From Tenrec ecaudatus (Eukaryota > Chordata > Mammalia > Afrosoricida > Tenrecidae): a stretch of DNA of 64,000 nucleotides. Position numbers and translations under genes: made by a program. Position 1 is the stretch's first letter, and each line of letters opens with the position of its first letter. Under the pieces are notes generated by a model. It was not told where the DNA came from. It ran no database searches and saw only the letters and a list, made by a program, of their open reading frames with translations. The DNA lies in the NCBI RefSeq assembly GCF_050624435.1, contig NC_134546.1, positions 74,875,700 to 74,939,699 of the forward strand, read 5' to 3'. This document shows positions 1 to 12,429 of the stretch, in pieces.

Positions 1-2640
1 CCAGGCACAGAGGGTGCCCTGACAGTGGGAACAGGTGAATTGAATAATCTGCCTGGTTGGTGGAGTCATTGTTCAGAACATTCATTGGAGTCACATGGAA
101 GGGAGCTCATATTGGAAGGACGGCTTTGATTCCCAAAAACAGACTTGTGTCCCAAGTGGACAAAATCACAGCCTGATATCTCAGAATGCTCCTTAGAATT
201 GAGAAAAAGGAAGGTTTCACACACATTTCCACATGTGTTCAGGAGGAACAGTCCTAGAGAAGGACATCCTGTGTAGACAGTCGGCAAAATATAGAAATGC
301 CCTGAATTAGATGCACAGACAGAGTGCCTGCAAAAAGGGTCTCAAACTTAGGACCAAGAGGGGATGGTTCGAGACTTGGTAGTTTATGTATTTGTTCTGT
401 TGTACACAGAGCCATTGTGAGCAAAACTGACCCAAAAGCACCTAACAACATATCTGATGACGTGAGGTGAAGAAATTTGAGTTTAAATTTGGTCAGCCAG
501 GTGTAATTACCTAAAAATATATATATTAGATCATTTTTTAAATTCAGAAACTTAAAATTATTTCGCATTTAAAATTCAATAAATATATCATTCCTAATTA
601 ATTTTGAATTATATGGATATGAAACAATTGGGGGGAAAATGTAATAAATAAGTGATATATATAAATAAAGATTATGTAAAAATCCGCTCTCTGAGTGATC
701 CCAAAGGGATCAATTATCAGGCATCAAAGAACAAAAAATCATCATATCATTGGCTGCACACCTCCATGATAGGATCGCTGAAGACAAATGGGTGCATAAG
801 CAAATGTGGCGAAGAAAGCTGATGGTGCCTGGCTATCAAAAGAGATAGTGTCTGGGGTCTTAAAGGCTTGAAGATAAACAAGCAGCCATCTAGCTCAGAA
901 GCAAAAAAGCCCACATGGAAGAAGCACACCAGCCAGTGCAATCATGAGGTGCCAAAGGGACCAGGTATAAGGTATCATGCAAAAAAAAAAAAAAGAATAT
1001 GTGTATTTAAAAGAATATGGCTAGTGTTACGTGTTACCATATTGAATGAAGGGGGAAGTGCAGAGTGGAGACCCAAGGCCCAAGTGTAGGCACTGGGGAT
1101 CCCCTCATAGAGGGGTTTAGGAGAGGAGATGGGTCAGTCAGGGTGCGAGGTAGTACCGATGAAGAGCACAGCTTTCCCCCAGATCCTGGATGCTTCCTAC
1201 CCCCAACTACCATGATCCGAATTCTACCTTGCAGGGCTGGATAGGGCAGAGGTTGTAATACTGGTACATATGAGGGCTGGAGGCACAGGGAATCCAGGGT
1301 GGATGATACCTTCAGGACCAAGGGAGTGAGGGGCGATGCTGGGAGAGTGTAGGGTGAGTGGGTGGGAAAGGGGGAACTGATTACAGGGATCCACATGTGA
1401 CCTCCTCCCTGGGAGAGGGACGGCAGAGAAGGGGGGGAAGGGAGACTCCGGATAGAGCAAGATATGACAAAATAACGATGTATAAATTACAAAGGGCACA
1501 TGAGGGAGGGGGGAGCGGGAAGGGAGGGGAAAAAAAAGAAGACCTGATGCAAAGGGCTTAAGTGGAGAGCAAATGCTTTGAGAATGATTGGGGCAGGGAA
1601 TGTATGGATGTGCTTTATACAATTGATGTATGTATATGTATGGATTGTGATAAGAGTTGTATGAGTCCCTAATAAAATGTAAAAAAAGAAAAGGAAAAAA
1701 AATAAAGAAAAGAAAATGATTAGGGCAAAAAAAAATAATCCGCTCTCCCTGGTACTGCAGTGGATTTCACATTTGGGATGCTAAGGGCAAGGTAAGCAGT
1801 TGAAAATCACTAGGCAGTCCCAGGGAGAAAGTTGAGGCTCTAATAAGATTTACAGGTATTGTAAATTATATAATCCAAATCCAGTGGAGGGGAAAGTATG
1901 AGAGCTTGCATTGTGACATTCTCCTGTGGGCGACAGTGGAAGCTCAAAATTCCCTTACAGGAGCTACACAGGGAATAAGCCTCCTGTGATTTCCCTCTAA
2001 CCGTAATTGAGGAATAGGAATAACCTGGTGATCAGACAAAGTATTGGAGAGACATCTATAGAAGATTAAAATGTATGTATGGATTGTGATAAGAGTTGTA
2101 TGAGCCCCTAATAAAATGTTTGAAAAAAAAGAAGATTAAAATGATAAATCTGATTTGAATGATTAAAAACTTATCATTTGATCTCTCTTTCGATACACTG
2201 TGTGCTTGCCTGGTTTTTAATATTTTTCTGTGTTTTTTACATAGGGGTTTCTGTTTTATTTTGTCATTGTTGGTAGCCTTTTTGACTCCTTGTTATGTCT
2301 CTGTTTTTCGATTTATGAAACCTGGAATGGGTGAATCTCCAGAGACAATACCAGAATAAGGGTTCCTGGGTCTGTGGCATGGTAGGTGGGGAATAAAGGG
2401 GAATTGATACAAAAGAGTTCAGGAAGGCAGGAAATGTTTTGAAATTGATTGTGATAGTGATTGTACAGCAATGCTTGACATGATTGAACTATAGAATGGT
2501 ATGATAAATGGATTAAGTCCTAATAAAATCTTTTAAAAGTGTTAAGGGATCTTAGTTCTTGAATACATGTTTTAAATATTTTTACTTTGAATACTTTAAA
2601 AATTACTTTTATAAAATTATGTACTCTCCAGTGAGGGGAC
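1..2640 (+). repeat. Diverged third copy of the IGHV 3'-flank duplication unit
   Basis: Apart from an inserted L1, this stretch follows the order and wording of 26,745-28,257 and 49,375-50,880. Shared landmarks are a 'gacagtttgatt'-type stretch, the 'agatgcacagacagagtg' stretch near 310, 'gtgaggt' near 464, and the 'gattaaaa..ttatcatttgatctc' stretch at 2,160. By eye the match is roughly 80%, well below the match between the other two copies. In those copies this sequence begins about 0.5 kb downstream of a clan II IGHV recombination signal, so a related V segment is expected just left of base 1. No gene is visible in it. The tail around 2,160-2,540 resembles an old L1 3' end finishing at 'taataaaat'. 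Confidence 0.8.
692..1736 (+). mobile_element. 5'-truncated L1 3' UTR with poly(A) and target-site duplication
   Basis: An L1 3'-UTR fragment in sense orientation ends in 'taataaaatg' and an A-rich tail. An 11 bp direct repeat, aatccgctctc, flanks it at 681-691 and 1,737-1,747, which marks target-primed insertion. The element splits a sequence that is continuous in the other two copies of the surrounding duplication, so it inserted after that copy arose. Open frames in it (for example around 1,034-1,622 on the - strand) are low-complexity UTR shadows and not genes. Related L1 3' ends recur at 11.6, 13, 30.8 and 43.4 kb. Confidence 0.9.
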
Positions 2641-2932
2641 ATCATGTCTCAAGCTGATGTTGGCCTTACAGTCTTCTCTGTGTGCCTGTGAAGATTTTTG
2701 CAAATAATGGTGATAAAAAACTTACCATTCCCTGTTAATCCCATTCATTCTATTTATCTCCAAAAACACCCCCACACATAATTAAAAAGACATAATTAAG
2801 CTAAACAATCCTTATAATTAATTAATTTACTTTCATTGGTAATTATGCCCTGCGACAATGGTGTAGTGCCCTATTATTTTTCATAAATTACAAACGTGGA
2901 AAAAGCAGTCCATACTTAAAGGAGAAAGAAAG

Positions 2933-2986
2933 AGAGGTGTGTGTGTGAGAGAGAGAGAGAAAGAAAGAGCGAGAGAGAGAGAGATT
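2933..2986. repeat. GA/GT-rich simple repeat
   Basis: A short microsatellite-like run of gagaga, gtgtgt and aaagaaag. Confidence 0.85.
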
Positions 2987-3396
2987 ATAAAATTTAAGGG
3001 GTGGTTATGACTGAAGGATGCACAATGAAGTTTGACAAGAGTTCATTTACTGATGAAAAAAGCTTGTTTGATAAATGAGATTAACAGAAAAAAAGTGTCA
3101 CCAAGTATTACATTTTATAAATGCAACAAACATGCAGATCACGATGCTAAGCTCTGGGTTTTGGGTGAGCCCTTATTTTATGTTAAATATTTACATGGTC
3201 TCTTACTTCACTTGGATTTTGAATTCTCTCTGCGTACATTTTAGGTTCTTGTTTGATAATATTTTCATGTGTTTGCCTGTGTGCATGTGTGTCTGTGTAT
3301 GCAAGGTGTTCCTAGATTTGCCAAGTGTTTCCTACGAACACCTCCCACAGCAACTTCACCGAATCCACCTCCGGTTTATTCTGCCTTCATCTGGAC

Positions 3397-3589
3397 CAGT
3401 GGTTCTCAACCTGTGGGTCGTGACCCCCTGGGGTCAAACGACCCTTTGACATGGTTCTCCTGATGCATAACAGTAACAAAATTACACTTATGAAGTAGCA
3501 ATGAAAATATTTTTATGTTTGGGCATCACCACAACATGAGGCACTGTATTAACTGGTCATGGCCTTGGGAAGGTTGAGAACCCCTGATT
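3397..3589. mobile_element. Short non-autonomous hAT element (SPIN/OposCharlie-like)
   Basis: The stretch begins cagtggttctcaacctgtgg and ends with the inverted form ggttgagaacccctg, giving about 16 bp terminal inverted repeats. Between them are 'gtcgtgaccccctgggg', 'gtagcaatgaaaat' and 'gggcatcaccacaacatgag', as expected for the SPIN/OposCharlie hAT MITE group. The 8 bp flanks are nearly identical (atctggac at 3,389-3,396 and ttctggac at 3,590-3,597), as expected for a hAT target duplication. There is no coding capacity. The family name is recognised from memory, and the choice between SPIN and a related hAT group is not settled. Confidence 0.75.
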
Positions 3590-6109
3590 TTCTGGACTCA
3601 CCAAAGGACTGATATTCCAATAAGGAAGGCTCCTGGAGTATAAATTACATCTACTTAATAAGGAGGCTGAAGTAATTAACATGATTACCCTTTAATCAGT
3701 CTCTCGCCTTCCCTCCTTTATTTCTAGCTCCTGCTCAGGATCCAGGTGAGCCTGGACGCAGATAATTCAAGGTGCTGAAATTGGGGCGGATGTGTATTTC
3801 AGATCAGGCTATACTGTGTGGAATGACAGTGGATCATCCTTGCTTGAATGTTTTGTGCTTCCTGGAAGGTAAGAGTACCTGGAACCTGGGCATGGGGACC
3901 TATTCCACACCAGGTACCCTCAGCTAGTATATATGTAAGACAGGCTCAGGTAGAAACATAGCCTTTTGCCTCCGGAAGCCCCTGGGGTTGAGCTCAAAGA
4001 TATCCAGCCTGTGCTAACACGCTGACTCTGAAACCTCCACTAATGGCTTCTTAGTTGCTGATTTGTCCACATCCAGGTCTCACTTTCATTCCAGGGTATA
4101 TTTAGATATCCACACACCCAGGGTGCTTGGTCAGGATTTAACTAATTAAGTCAGCACGGGGTTGGCCTACTGTTGTTATCACGAGTGACTCTTTGAGGAC
4201 GTTTACTTCTCCATGAGTGGAAAGCCCAGTGTGCTCTGAGAGGGAGATCCTGGCACTGGACTCACAGGATGTCCCTGGGAATAACTTCTTTACACTTAAG
4301 GGTGAAGCTGCAGTTCCTACTTGAAGTATGTCTTGTGAGGTTAAGTGGTTGGTTTACTGGAAACTCAAGTAGTCACAAACCCAAATATTTTGGGGTTAGA
4401 AGGGTGTACTACATCTTCCTCAGAGCCCTTAAGTCTGAGGAAAGAGTCCAATGTTGTGAAAAACGGAGATCATGGTTTCAATATAAGTACTTTTTTAAAT
4501 TGGGGCTCATAAGGCTCTCATCACAATCTGTACATACATCAATTGAGCAAAGCACCCTTATACATTCGTTGCACTCGTCACTCTCATAATTTGATACGAC
4601 CTCCATCTCTAGTGACATGAGGGTCCCTGGGAAAGAGGGAATGCAGGAGATCAAAGGTTAAATAACCAGTAACTTATTTGTTTCATTAAACACGGTTTCA
4701 CTACATCTTTCAGGGAGAAACCAGGATACATTGTGACCTAAAAGTTAGTGAGTAAGTTCAATTGAGCTCTTGATCACCTTGGTTATTGGGTGACACATCC
4801 CTGCATATGTCTAATAACAGAGAAGATTCCTTGAGTGCAGGACATAGTAGAGCTGAGGACCAAAAGAGTCCTGTAATAGACCTTGGTCATAATGCTTTAT
4901 GTCATATTTAAACATTTATATATTCCTTCATTTTGCCAAATTCATGAACCATTTGTAAAAGTTAACTAAAAACAGAGGATGTGTTGGTGTTTCCTAATTT
5001 TGCATGTCTACCTCTCGCAGTCTCTTACACTTAGGTAAACTCTGGGAGAGGAGACAGAGCCACACACACAATTAGCAGCATGAGTTTTTCGGGGTGTTAG
5101 GTTTGGTGCTTAGCTTAGGGTTTTAGTGTGCTAGAGGCAGAGTCGGTACTTAAGATCAGAAGACAGGTCCTGAGATTAATCAATGTTACTGGCTCAAGAA
5201 CAAGAATCAAGGGATAGAATTAAGAGTTAATTTGATGATTTGAGATTCAGGTGTTGGTGGACAGATTAAAGGACATTATGTTTAGAACGATTCTGTCTAA
5301 TAGATTATGTTTTGCGTTGATTAGGAACATATTAAGGTATAATGATGTAAAGATACTGTTTATGAATTAGAGTTTCGGGGGTAGTTTCTGAATTTGAGAT
5401 TTAGGATCATAAGGTTATGATTAAGTTGATAGACTACAGTGATTCAAAGAATTGGAATGAATGCTTTAGGTTAGATTTAGTGTGCATAGTCATTGGATTT
5501 GTTAAGCACATGTTAACTTTGTTGAGGCGCCAGACAATGTTCAGGGTGTTAGTAGAAGTTCTGGAGGATGAGTGGCTTTTCAGCTGGTTATCAGCATGTT
5601 GTAAGGATACTCAGCACGTTAACGTGTAAGTGTTAATGGTTTGGGAGATGGTGATTAGCACTGAATAGGTAGGGATTGAAGTACCAAGTTAATATCGTCT
5701 GCTAAAATTTAGCCGACAACATTTTTCTGTTTATCAGCTATAGTATTTATGATATATTTAGAATCATTTATGCATAAAAGCATATTTTTATGGATAGAGG
5801 AATTTTTATTTCTTCTCTTTGGAAGCTTTTTTTCTACCCCACAAAAAAATGTCTTGTTATGGGATTCCCAGGCTCCTCTGCCACCTTGCTGTGGCTCTGC
5901 CCTGATGCAGCCTATCTCTCTCTTTAACTGCTGCATGGGCCACGCAGCCCAGCCTGGTGTTTCCTCAGCCGCTGAGCCACCTCTGCCCCCACAGTCAGCA
6001 CCCCCTCAGCGTTTGGCTTACAGAAGCAACCCAAGCCCAAACGTAGTCTGCAGCCTGCAGCCCGCACCAGGCCCGGAGAGCCTCGGACCCAGAGCCGAGC
6101 TCAGGGAGG

Positions 6110-7020
6110 ATGTCAGCCTTCAGGTGGCGCGGAGCAGTGAGAGAAAGACCTAGAAGAAACCTGCCGCTTGGGAAGAAGAGAAATTGTTGGCAGCTCCATG
6201 GCGGTCAGGAATGACATGCGAAGTCGGAGAACTTTGTGTGATGTGACTCTCGTGGTCCAGGAAAGAGAGATCCCTGCTTATCGTGTGGTCCTGCCTGCAG
6301 CCAGCCCAGTTTTTAATGGCATGTTCACAACTGACACACTTGAATCAAAGGCCTTTGATGTAGAACTCAAAGACACTGACCTGACATTATTGAACACCTG
6401 GTGGAATGTGCTTACACTGCTAGGATCTCTGTGAATAGCAACAATGTGCAGTCTCTGTTGGACGCCGCAAACCAGTACCAGATTCAGCCTGTGAAGAACA
6501 TGTGTGTTGAATATTTGAAAGAGCAAGTGGATGCTTCAAACTGTCTCTGTCTAAGCGTTCTAGCAGCGCATCTAGACTGTCCTGAGTTGACAGCCACTGC
6601 AGACGCCTTTATTCACCAGCATTTCACTGACGTTTCCAAAACGGAGGAGTTTCTCCAACTTGATGCTCAGCGAGTAAAACGTCTCCTCAACCCGGACTCC
6701 CTGACCGTGAACGCAAAGGGGCAGGTTTGTGATGCTGCCGTCAGGGGCCTGAGACATGATGCGCCGAATCGCCAGCGTTTTATGGTGGATGTCCTCACTA
6801 AAGTTAGATTTCCTCTCATCCCGAAGAATTTCTGATGTAAAACTGTCCCAGCTGACCCCCTCATTCAAGACAACCCTGACCGTCTTAAGATGGTGATGAG
6901 TGGAATGCAGCAGCATCTACTGTCTCCTGAGGATCGGAAAGAACTGGCAGATGGAAGAAGGCCTCGAAGACCACGATCCTGTAGATATGTAACCCAAGTT
7001 GGAAAAAGGTGCATATTGCA
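6110..7020 (+). pseudogene. KLHL7: Processed pseudogene (retrocopy) of KLHL7
   Basis: The parent, KLHL7, is a BTB-BACK-Kelch adaptor for the CUL3 ubiquitin ligase. The copy reads without introns through the start of the protein (6,120-6,220, already with stops), the BTB domain (TLCDVTLVVQE, VELKDTD) and the BACK domain (NSNNVQSLLDAANQYQ, SNCLCLSVLAAHLDCPEL, FIHQHFTDV). One base is lost near 6,380, so the BTB part and the part from about 6,385 are in different frames. A TGA at about 6,833 follows FPLIPKNF, and similarity continues past it (PLIQDNP, HLLSPEDRKEL). Near 6,965 about 45 bases are missing and similarity ends, so all Kelch repeats are absent. AATAAA occurs at 7,196 but no poly(A) tail is preserved. 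The GC-rich 5,860-6,110 may be 5' UTR. Absence of introns plus lesions indicates a dead retrocopy. Confidence 0.9.
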
Positions 7021-7229
7021 CATGATCCTGAAGTGAGAATGTAACTGCAGAAATCTCATTTGATGTGTATTTTGCTCTTTAAAACGACCTGTGTTGATTA
7101 CTGTTTTGTATATTCAGCCACACGTTTTTGGTCTTCAAGTAGAACAGTTTAAATAACTGAAGAATTGACCCCTGATTTTCCATGAAGTCTCATTCAATAA
7201 AGTATGTTATTCCCTGAAGCCAGCATTAT

Positions 7230-8930
7230 TAGAATTCCATCACAATATGTATTCAGTATTTATATTAAATGTGCCCACCCCTCCCTTATTTTTGTTATAA
7301 AGCTTTGTCTTGGAAATATTTTGCCACTTATCAAGACTTATCTATATATTTTTCATATTAATTATTTCTAATATAATAATTGCAGAGGCAGCTTTTGTTA
7401 GAAATCACTTACCTTGCCTCATGCAATGTGACCATTAGTTTATAGTATGATCTAAGTAGACTACTTATTAAACAGGATTGTTTAGTAATTATTTGGAAAT
7501 TCTTATACTTGGCATTTTTCAGAAATGTTGGAATTATATTACCTGTTATTCAATGAGACCCACCCGGAGGTGCCCTATACCTGCCAGGAATAGTGGCTTA
7601 TTATTAAATTTAATTCCTTCAGAGAACATTTTCAGTAGTAACATGTAATTTTCCAGAATTAAGCCAATATATTTTTTGAGCTAATAAACATATACATTAT
7701 TATCTATATATATTTGTTAGATTTCAATTATGATAGGAGGAAAATGTGTATTGATTTCTGGCTGAAAATGATAGAAAAGAAAATCTCTTTTCTGAATATT
7801 GTCAGGAAATGACTTCTTGACTCTCTATTTTAAAGGTAAATCATACCATTCCGAGGATGCCAGGAAAGAGAGAATTTTTAATCTATGAAAAGAGGATAAT
7901 TGAGTTTCAGATAGTTCACTGAGAAATGTAATTAACAAGCCTTTTTTTCACAACTTTTGGAAGACTGCTTTATGATACGGTGGGAAGGTATGTTGGGCAG
8001 AAATTATATTAACCGTTGTGCATTTCAAGGAAGGTCAGCATTGCCATTGGATGTTCTAATTGGAAAATTCTCCTCTAGAGATGACAGACTATTTCTTGTG
8101 CTCCTCATTTTATGTGGGGGCTCCTTTTTTGGCTTGATATCTCTGCGTAATATAGGTGATGGGTTCCTTGGTCCTTTGTGTGCACTGTAGTTTGACAAAA
8201 TGGCAGGCCATTTGTAGGCCTGGAGCATTCTTGATAGATTTTTATATAGAAAACCTGTTTTTTTTGTTTGTTTTCCCTTCTTACCATACGTATAGATGTT
8301 TGGGATATAGTTCTTCTATTGATTATATTGAGTTGAGTATTTCTCAACCTACTGACGTTCACATGTGAGACAACTTCCAATTCTGTTTAAGACCAATGCC
8401 TCTATCCTTTTCTGGGAATTTTATGACATACCCTGAAGTCATTCAAAACTCTTGTCTACACTTTCTATTTATTATACATTCTATAATGAATGTTGGATTT
8501 TGAGTCCTAACATGGCAAAGGTAATTTCTTTTTTGTATTCAAACTCGAACCAACAATTGTTTTTTCAATAGATTTTGAACTCATGCTCTCTTAATAAACA
8601 CTTTCATTATTAGTAGTAACATAGACAAAAATCTACAATGTCGTTCATTTTGCGTAAGCATGATTATAAATGTAAGACAGGTGTAACAGTACTAAATAAA
8701 AAGAAATGAAAATAATGAAGTCATCTTTATGAACGTCACAGAAAGCATGTTCTTCCTTTATTTCTGGATCTTAGTTCAGAAACTGTTGACAGAGGTTACT
8801 GTTCTCAGCCCAGATTAGGTGGAGGATAGGATTGAGATGGAAAAACCCTTGTTTACAGTTAAACATTATACATGTCAAATAAAAGTTGTTATTAACTGTA
8901 TTTCTCTATATATTTGTAAGTGATGAGGTA
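7230..8930. other. AT-rich intergenic stretch, nothing recognised
   Basis: I see only short overlapping frames of 60-90 codons on both strands around 7,950-8,380, without domains or homology I recognise. I find no repeat family signature here. Confidence 0.5.
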
Positions 8931-8935
8931 GCAAG

Positions 8936-9100
8936 CCCTGGTGACACAAAGTTCAAGATCGTGGATGCTGTTTGAAAGGTGAGCAGGTACCACCCACCAG
9001 CTGGTCCCTTGCACAATTAAACTGACAATCTGTGTCCAAAAAGATTACAGGTTAGAGATCCCTATGGGGCAGTTCCAGTCTCTATAAAGGGTGACCTTTA
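8936..9100 (+). mobile_element. AfroSINE-like element
   Basis: It begins 'gcaagccctggtgacac' and carries 'gatccctatggggcagttc' near its 3' part. Both are hallmark words of the tRNA-derived AfroSINE family of afrotherian mammals (typical form gccctggtggc...ctatggggcagtt). The middle is diverged. It is a non-coding retroposon and supports the taxonomic assignment. Confidence 0.7.
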
Positions 9101-9884
9101 GTCAAAATGGACGATACATATACAAAACAACATGTCATTTTCAAATATGATGCAGTCTGGATTCTCCCTAACAGCTATTAAACACATGTTTCTTCCCGGT
9201 GCTCCTAATTTGAATTCTAGTCCCAGTCAACCATTTTGGATAATGGCAATTTGCTCTTTATGATACAGCTTAGCGGTATGATAAGTAATATTCATTTTGT
9301 TTTTTAAACTTGTTTTTTAAACTTGGAAGATTTTCCTGAAGCCTGTGACTTCATGTATTACTTTCAATATATTTTGAAATTGTTATTTATGTTTTCTTTA
9401 TTCACTGGTACACCTCACTTACTCTCTATTAGAATGTGATCATCTCTTACGTCCCCTCACTATTTCAAAAAAAAGCATTCAGTTGAGGCTCTTACAGTTC
9501 TTGTACCCACACATCAATTGTATCGAGAACATTTGTACATATGTCACCATCACTATTTCCTAGACATTTCTTTTCTTCTTTTTAAGAAATCAATTTCTTG
9601 AGGGCTCGTAAAATTGTTATCACAATCCATGCATCCATCCAGTGTAGTCTTCTCACTCATAGTTTGCAGATTTCAATGTGTTCTGCAGACGAGTTTGTCC
9701 CACGGTCTCCTCTTCTAGGAAGAAGGACTCTGGTTCACACAGCACTTCATTTCCACAACCATATGTCCTGCACACTTCTACTGGACAAGCTACAGCGATT
9801 TGGTCAAGAATATTAATAGGTTCAGAGATTGAAAAAATACTCAGTTCAGTTTTCAACATAAAATAAAATTTAAAAACCTTCAAT

Positions 9885-11330
9885 ATGAATAATGAGTTAA
9901 ATTTGAGGTATGGCAACACAGAAAATCAGTCTACAAATGAGATGGGTGTACTTAGATAAATGACAATTTATCTTAGTATTTAGTGTTTCCTCGAGATATG
10001 AACATTTTTCACCCTGTTCTCAGAACTGCATTTTATGGGAATTTGTGATCATCTGGAAGAGTTAGACCATAGAAGTGTTTGCTATATGTCATTTGCTTTG
10101 TTTTGTTTTTTTTTTTCTCCTCAGAGGAGCAGATTCTTCCCATTCTAAATTGTAATCCAGGATTGTTATGCTGGGAATCTACATAATGATGAAGTGGGAG
10201 AACAGGGAGTTTCTGTGTGTTCTTCTGATTGACGCTGAAGCTTTTATAGCACCTGGGCAGTAAGGCTCTCACCTTCATGCCTGTGGTGTAGTTTATAGTT
10301 TGGCCTGTTCATGCTCCTTTCCTTCATTGCAAAATCTCCTTTATGTTTGAAATTTTAATATCTGTTCACTATCCCCTCACACGCAGGTCTCATGGGTAGG
10401 ATAAGGGGTGTCTGGTTGATAGGGGAAATATTTTACCTCCAGCTATGAAAAGTCAATGGAATTGACCTTGCTCTGGTGAGAAATCTTTTGAGTTGATAAA
10501 AATCTCCCCCTCCAGTGTCTGAAACACAGGGCTTATTTTGAATGTTCCCTTGAAAATCTGGAGGGGTTTTATACTCAAAGCCCACAAAGTTCGGGGCTCC
10601 ACTAATGACTGGCCCCAGAATGTTCTCATTGTCTCAGTAAACAGTACTCTCTCTAGAAATTTATAAAATTTTAATTTATGTTTTTGTTTGACTTTGTTTT
10701 GCTTTATCAAAAAGATGTGTTTGGTAGCTTCTGATTCAGGTAAGCAGAACACAGCTGTTCCCATCTGAATAGACCTCCTCTCGATTTCGGATGGCATTTG
10801 ATATGCCAATTCACTTCAGTTCTCTGATGGTGCATGCAAGGACTCCCAGCTTCAGTGCACCCACGGCTCATGTTGCAAAATAAGAAGCAGGTGCCTGACT
10901 CAGAGAGGAGGAGACAGTCCAAGAGAAACAAGTAGGGGTCCAGAGAAGGCCTAGAGTTTGTACGTGGGCAGAGAGTTGTGATCATCTCCACGTGACTACA
11001 CATTCTAGAGGGATGTGTGGACTGATAGTATAGGGTGTTTCATCACCCAGAACTGGGAAACTGATCTACATTTGATCAATCCTATTCTTAGTCCCTAGGT
11101 TCTTCCAGCTGAAACCTGAGAAACCAATTCCCTGGCCTTGAAATGAAGAGTATCCAATAGTTTCTAAGTTTCCTCGAGCCCTGAGCACTTGAACTGTTTT
11201 AGGGCCATTCAAGGCAAAGAAGGATTTTCCCCCCCCCAGAAAATAGGTACTGTACACTAGAAAAATATCTGAGTTTGGAGATATGTCCTAATCTTATGGG
11301 CTCTTGCTAATCTTTTTCACAACACTGATA
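9885..11330. repeat. Segmental duplication block 1, left copy
   Basis: Almost the same sequence recurs at 41,952-43,385. Shared marks include 'agttaaatttgag' at the left edge, 'tttcctcgag', 'gaggagcagattcttccc', 'ggtgtctggttgatagggg', 'tccccctccagtgtctgaaacacagg' and 'ctaatcttatgggctcttg' at the right edge. The two copies stay in step for about 1.4 kb with scattered substitutions and small indels. I recognise no gene in it; the frames of 60-118 codons on the - strand have no known domain and are not kept intact in the other copy. Confidence 0.9.
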
Positions 11331-11559
11331 TCATTTTTTAAATTAAAATTTACAACTTATGTTAATCTTGTTAATCTGTCTTTAATACATCTTGCAAAAT
11401 TATTAAATTTATTTGGGGAATTCTATCAGGCTTATGGTGGTAAAATAATATTTCCTTATATTTTAAAGATTGTATTGCTTGGCTTTGTATGTTTTCTGAA
11501 TACTTTACATATTTTCTATTATGTAATTGATTGCTTTTCAATTTTTCTTATATAATATT

Positions 11560-11915
11560 TTGTGGGCTGTTTTTTTTTTAATCTTTTTTTTAATTAGGGG
11601 CTCATACAACTCTTCTCAAAATCCATCCATACATCAGTTGTGTAAAGCACATTTGTACATTCATTGCCCTCTTCATTCTCAAAACATTTGCTCTCCACCT
11701 AAGCCCCTGGCATCAGCTCCTCATTTTCCCCCTCCCACCCAGCTCCCCCTCCCTCATAAACCCTTGATAAATTATAAATTATTATTTTGTCCTATCTTGC
11801 ACTGTCCGACATCTACCTTCACCCACTTTTCTGTTGTCTGTCCCCCAGGGATGAGGTTATATATGTAGATCCTTGTATAAACCTGGTACACACCAACTAC
11901 CCGTCCTCCCAAACA
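11560..11915 (-). mobile_element. L1 3' end, antisense
   Basis: A T-rich run followed by 'aattaggggctcatacaactcttctc' and 'cccttgataaattataaattatt' is the reverse complement of the local L1 3' UTR. It is 5' truncated at about 355 bp and has no coding content. Confidence 0.8.
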
Positions 11916-12329
11916 ATAAATAAACAAAAACTCCTCAAATGAGCCTTTAAAAACATAACCAGTGACTGTTATTAGAGTAGGTCAAACTAACTCATTTTGG
12001 GTAGCCTCTAGACCTCACACAATCCTTCATGTCTCATCTAGTTTTCATCCAATTCCTCAAATGTGAGAGCACATACGGATTCACACAGCACAGTACTGGA
12101 AACACAGCAAGTGCTCCGCAAAAGTTGGTTCTTTACACCTCTTTTCATTTCCTCTATTTCATTTTAATTCCTCTCTTTACTCTACCTCCTGGCTACCACC
12201 CCCGTGCACTTACACTGAAAGCAAAGATGCTCCGTATTGGCCAACTCCCCGCAAAGCCAAAGCCCTTGCAATTCCAACTCATCGTCGCCCTCTGCTGGTC
12301 AAAGGTGTGCACCTCTCCAGCCTCAGACT

Positions 12330-12416
12330 GCCAAATGTTCCTCTTGTAGAGCAGAGGAAGGTTTTAAACTGAGGATTGTGATTAACAGTCAACTGCTTTA
12401 ACCACTGTGTCTCCAG
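12330..12416 (-). mobile_element. Degraded AfroSINE-like fragment, antisense
   Basis: 'gattaacagtcaactgctttaaccactgtgtctccag' corresponds to the reverse complement of the AfroSINE head. It is short and diverged, so the call is tentative. Confidence 0.4.
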
Positions 12417-12429
12417 AGTTATTTGTATT

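Larger units (their letters stand above)
2641..5860. other. Intergenic, no gene seen (hAT element inside; short L1 end near 4.5 kb)
   Basis: Apart from the GA repeat and the hAT element I see only AT-rich sequence with short chance frames. Around 4,490-4,610 there is a fragment of L1 3' end in antisense orientation ('ggggctcataaggctctcatcacaatctg' type wording). A long stretch around 5,090-5,700 is T/G-rich with repeated 'gatt/ttag' words but no recognisable family. Confidence 0.6.

Noticed and set aside
1034..1622. Proline/serine-rich frames on the - strand
   Set aside because: Pyrimidine-rich antisense of an L1 3' UTR; the same frames recur at 31.1-31.7 and 43.5-44.3 kb with the L1.
9678..10809. 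Frames of 60-118 codons in the duplicated block 1
   Set aside because: They are not maintained in the second copy at 41.95-43.4 kb and show no domain.
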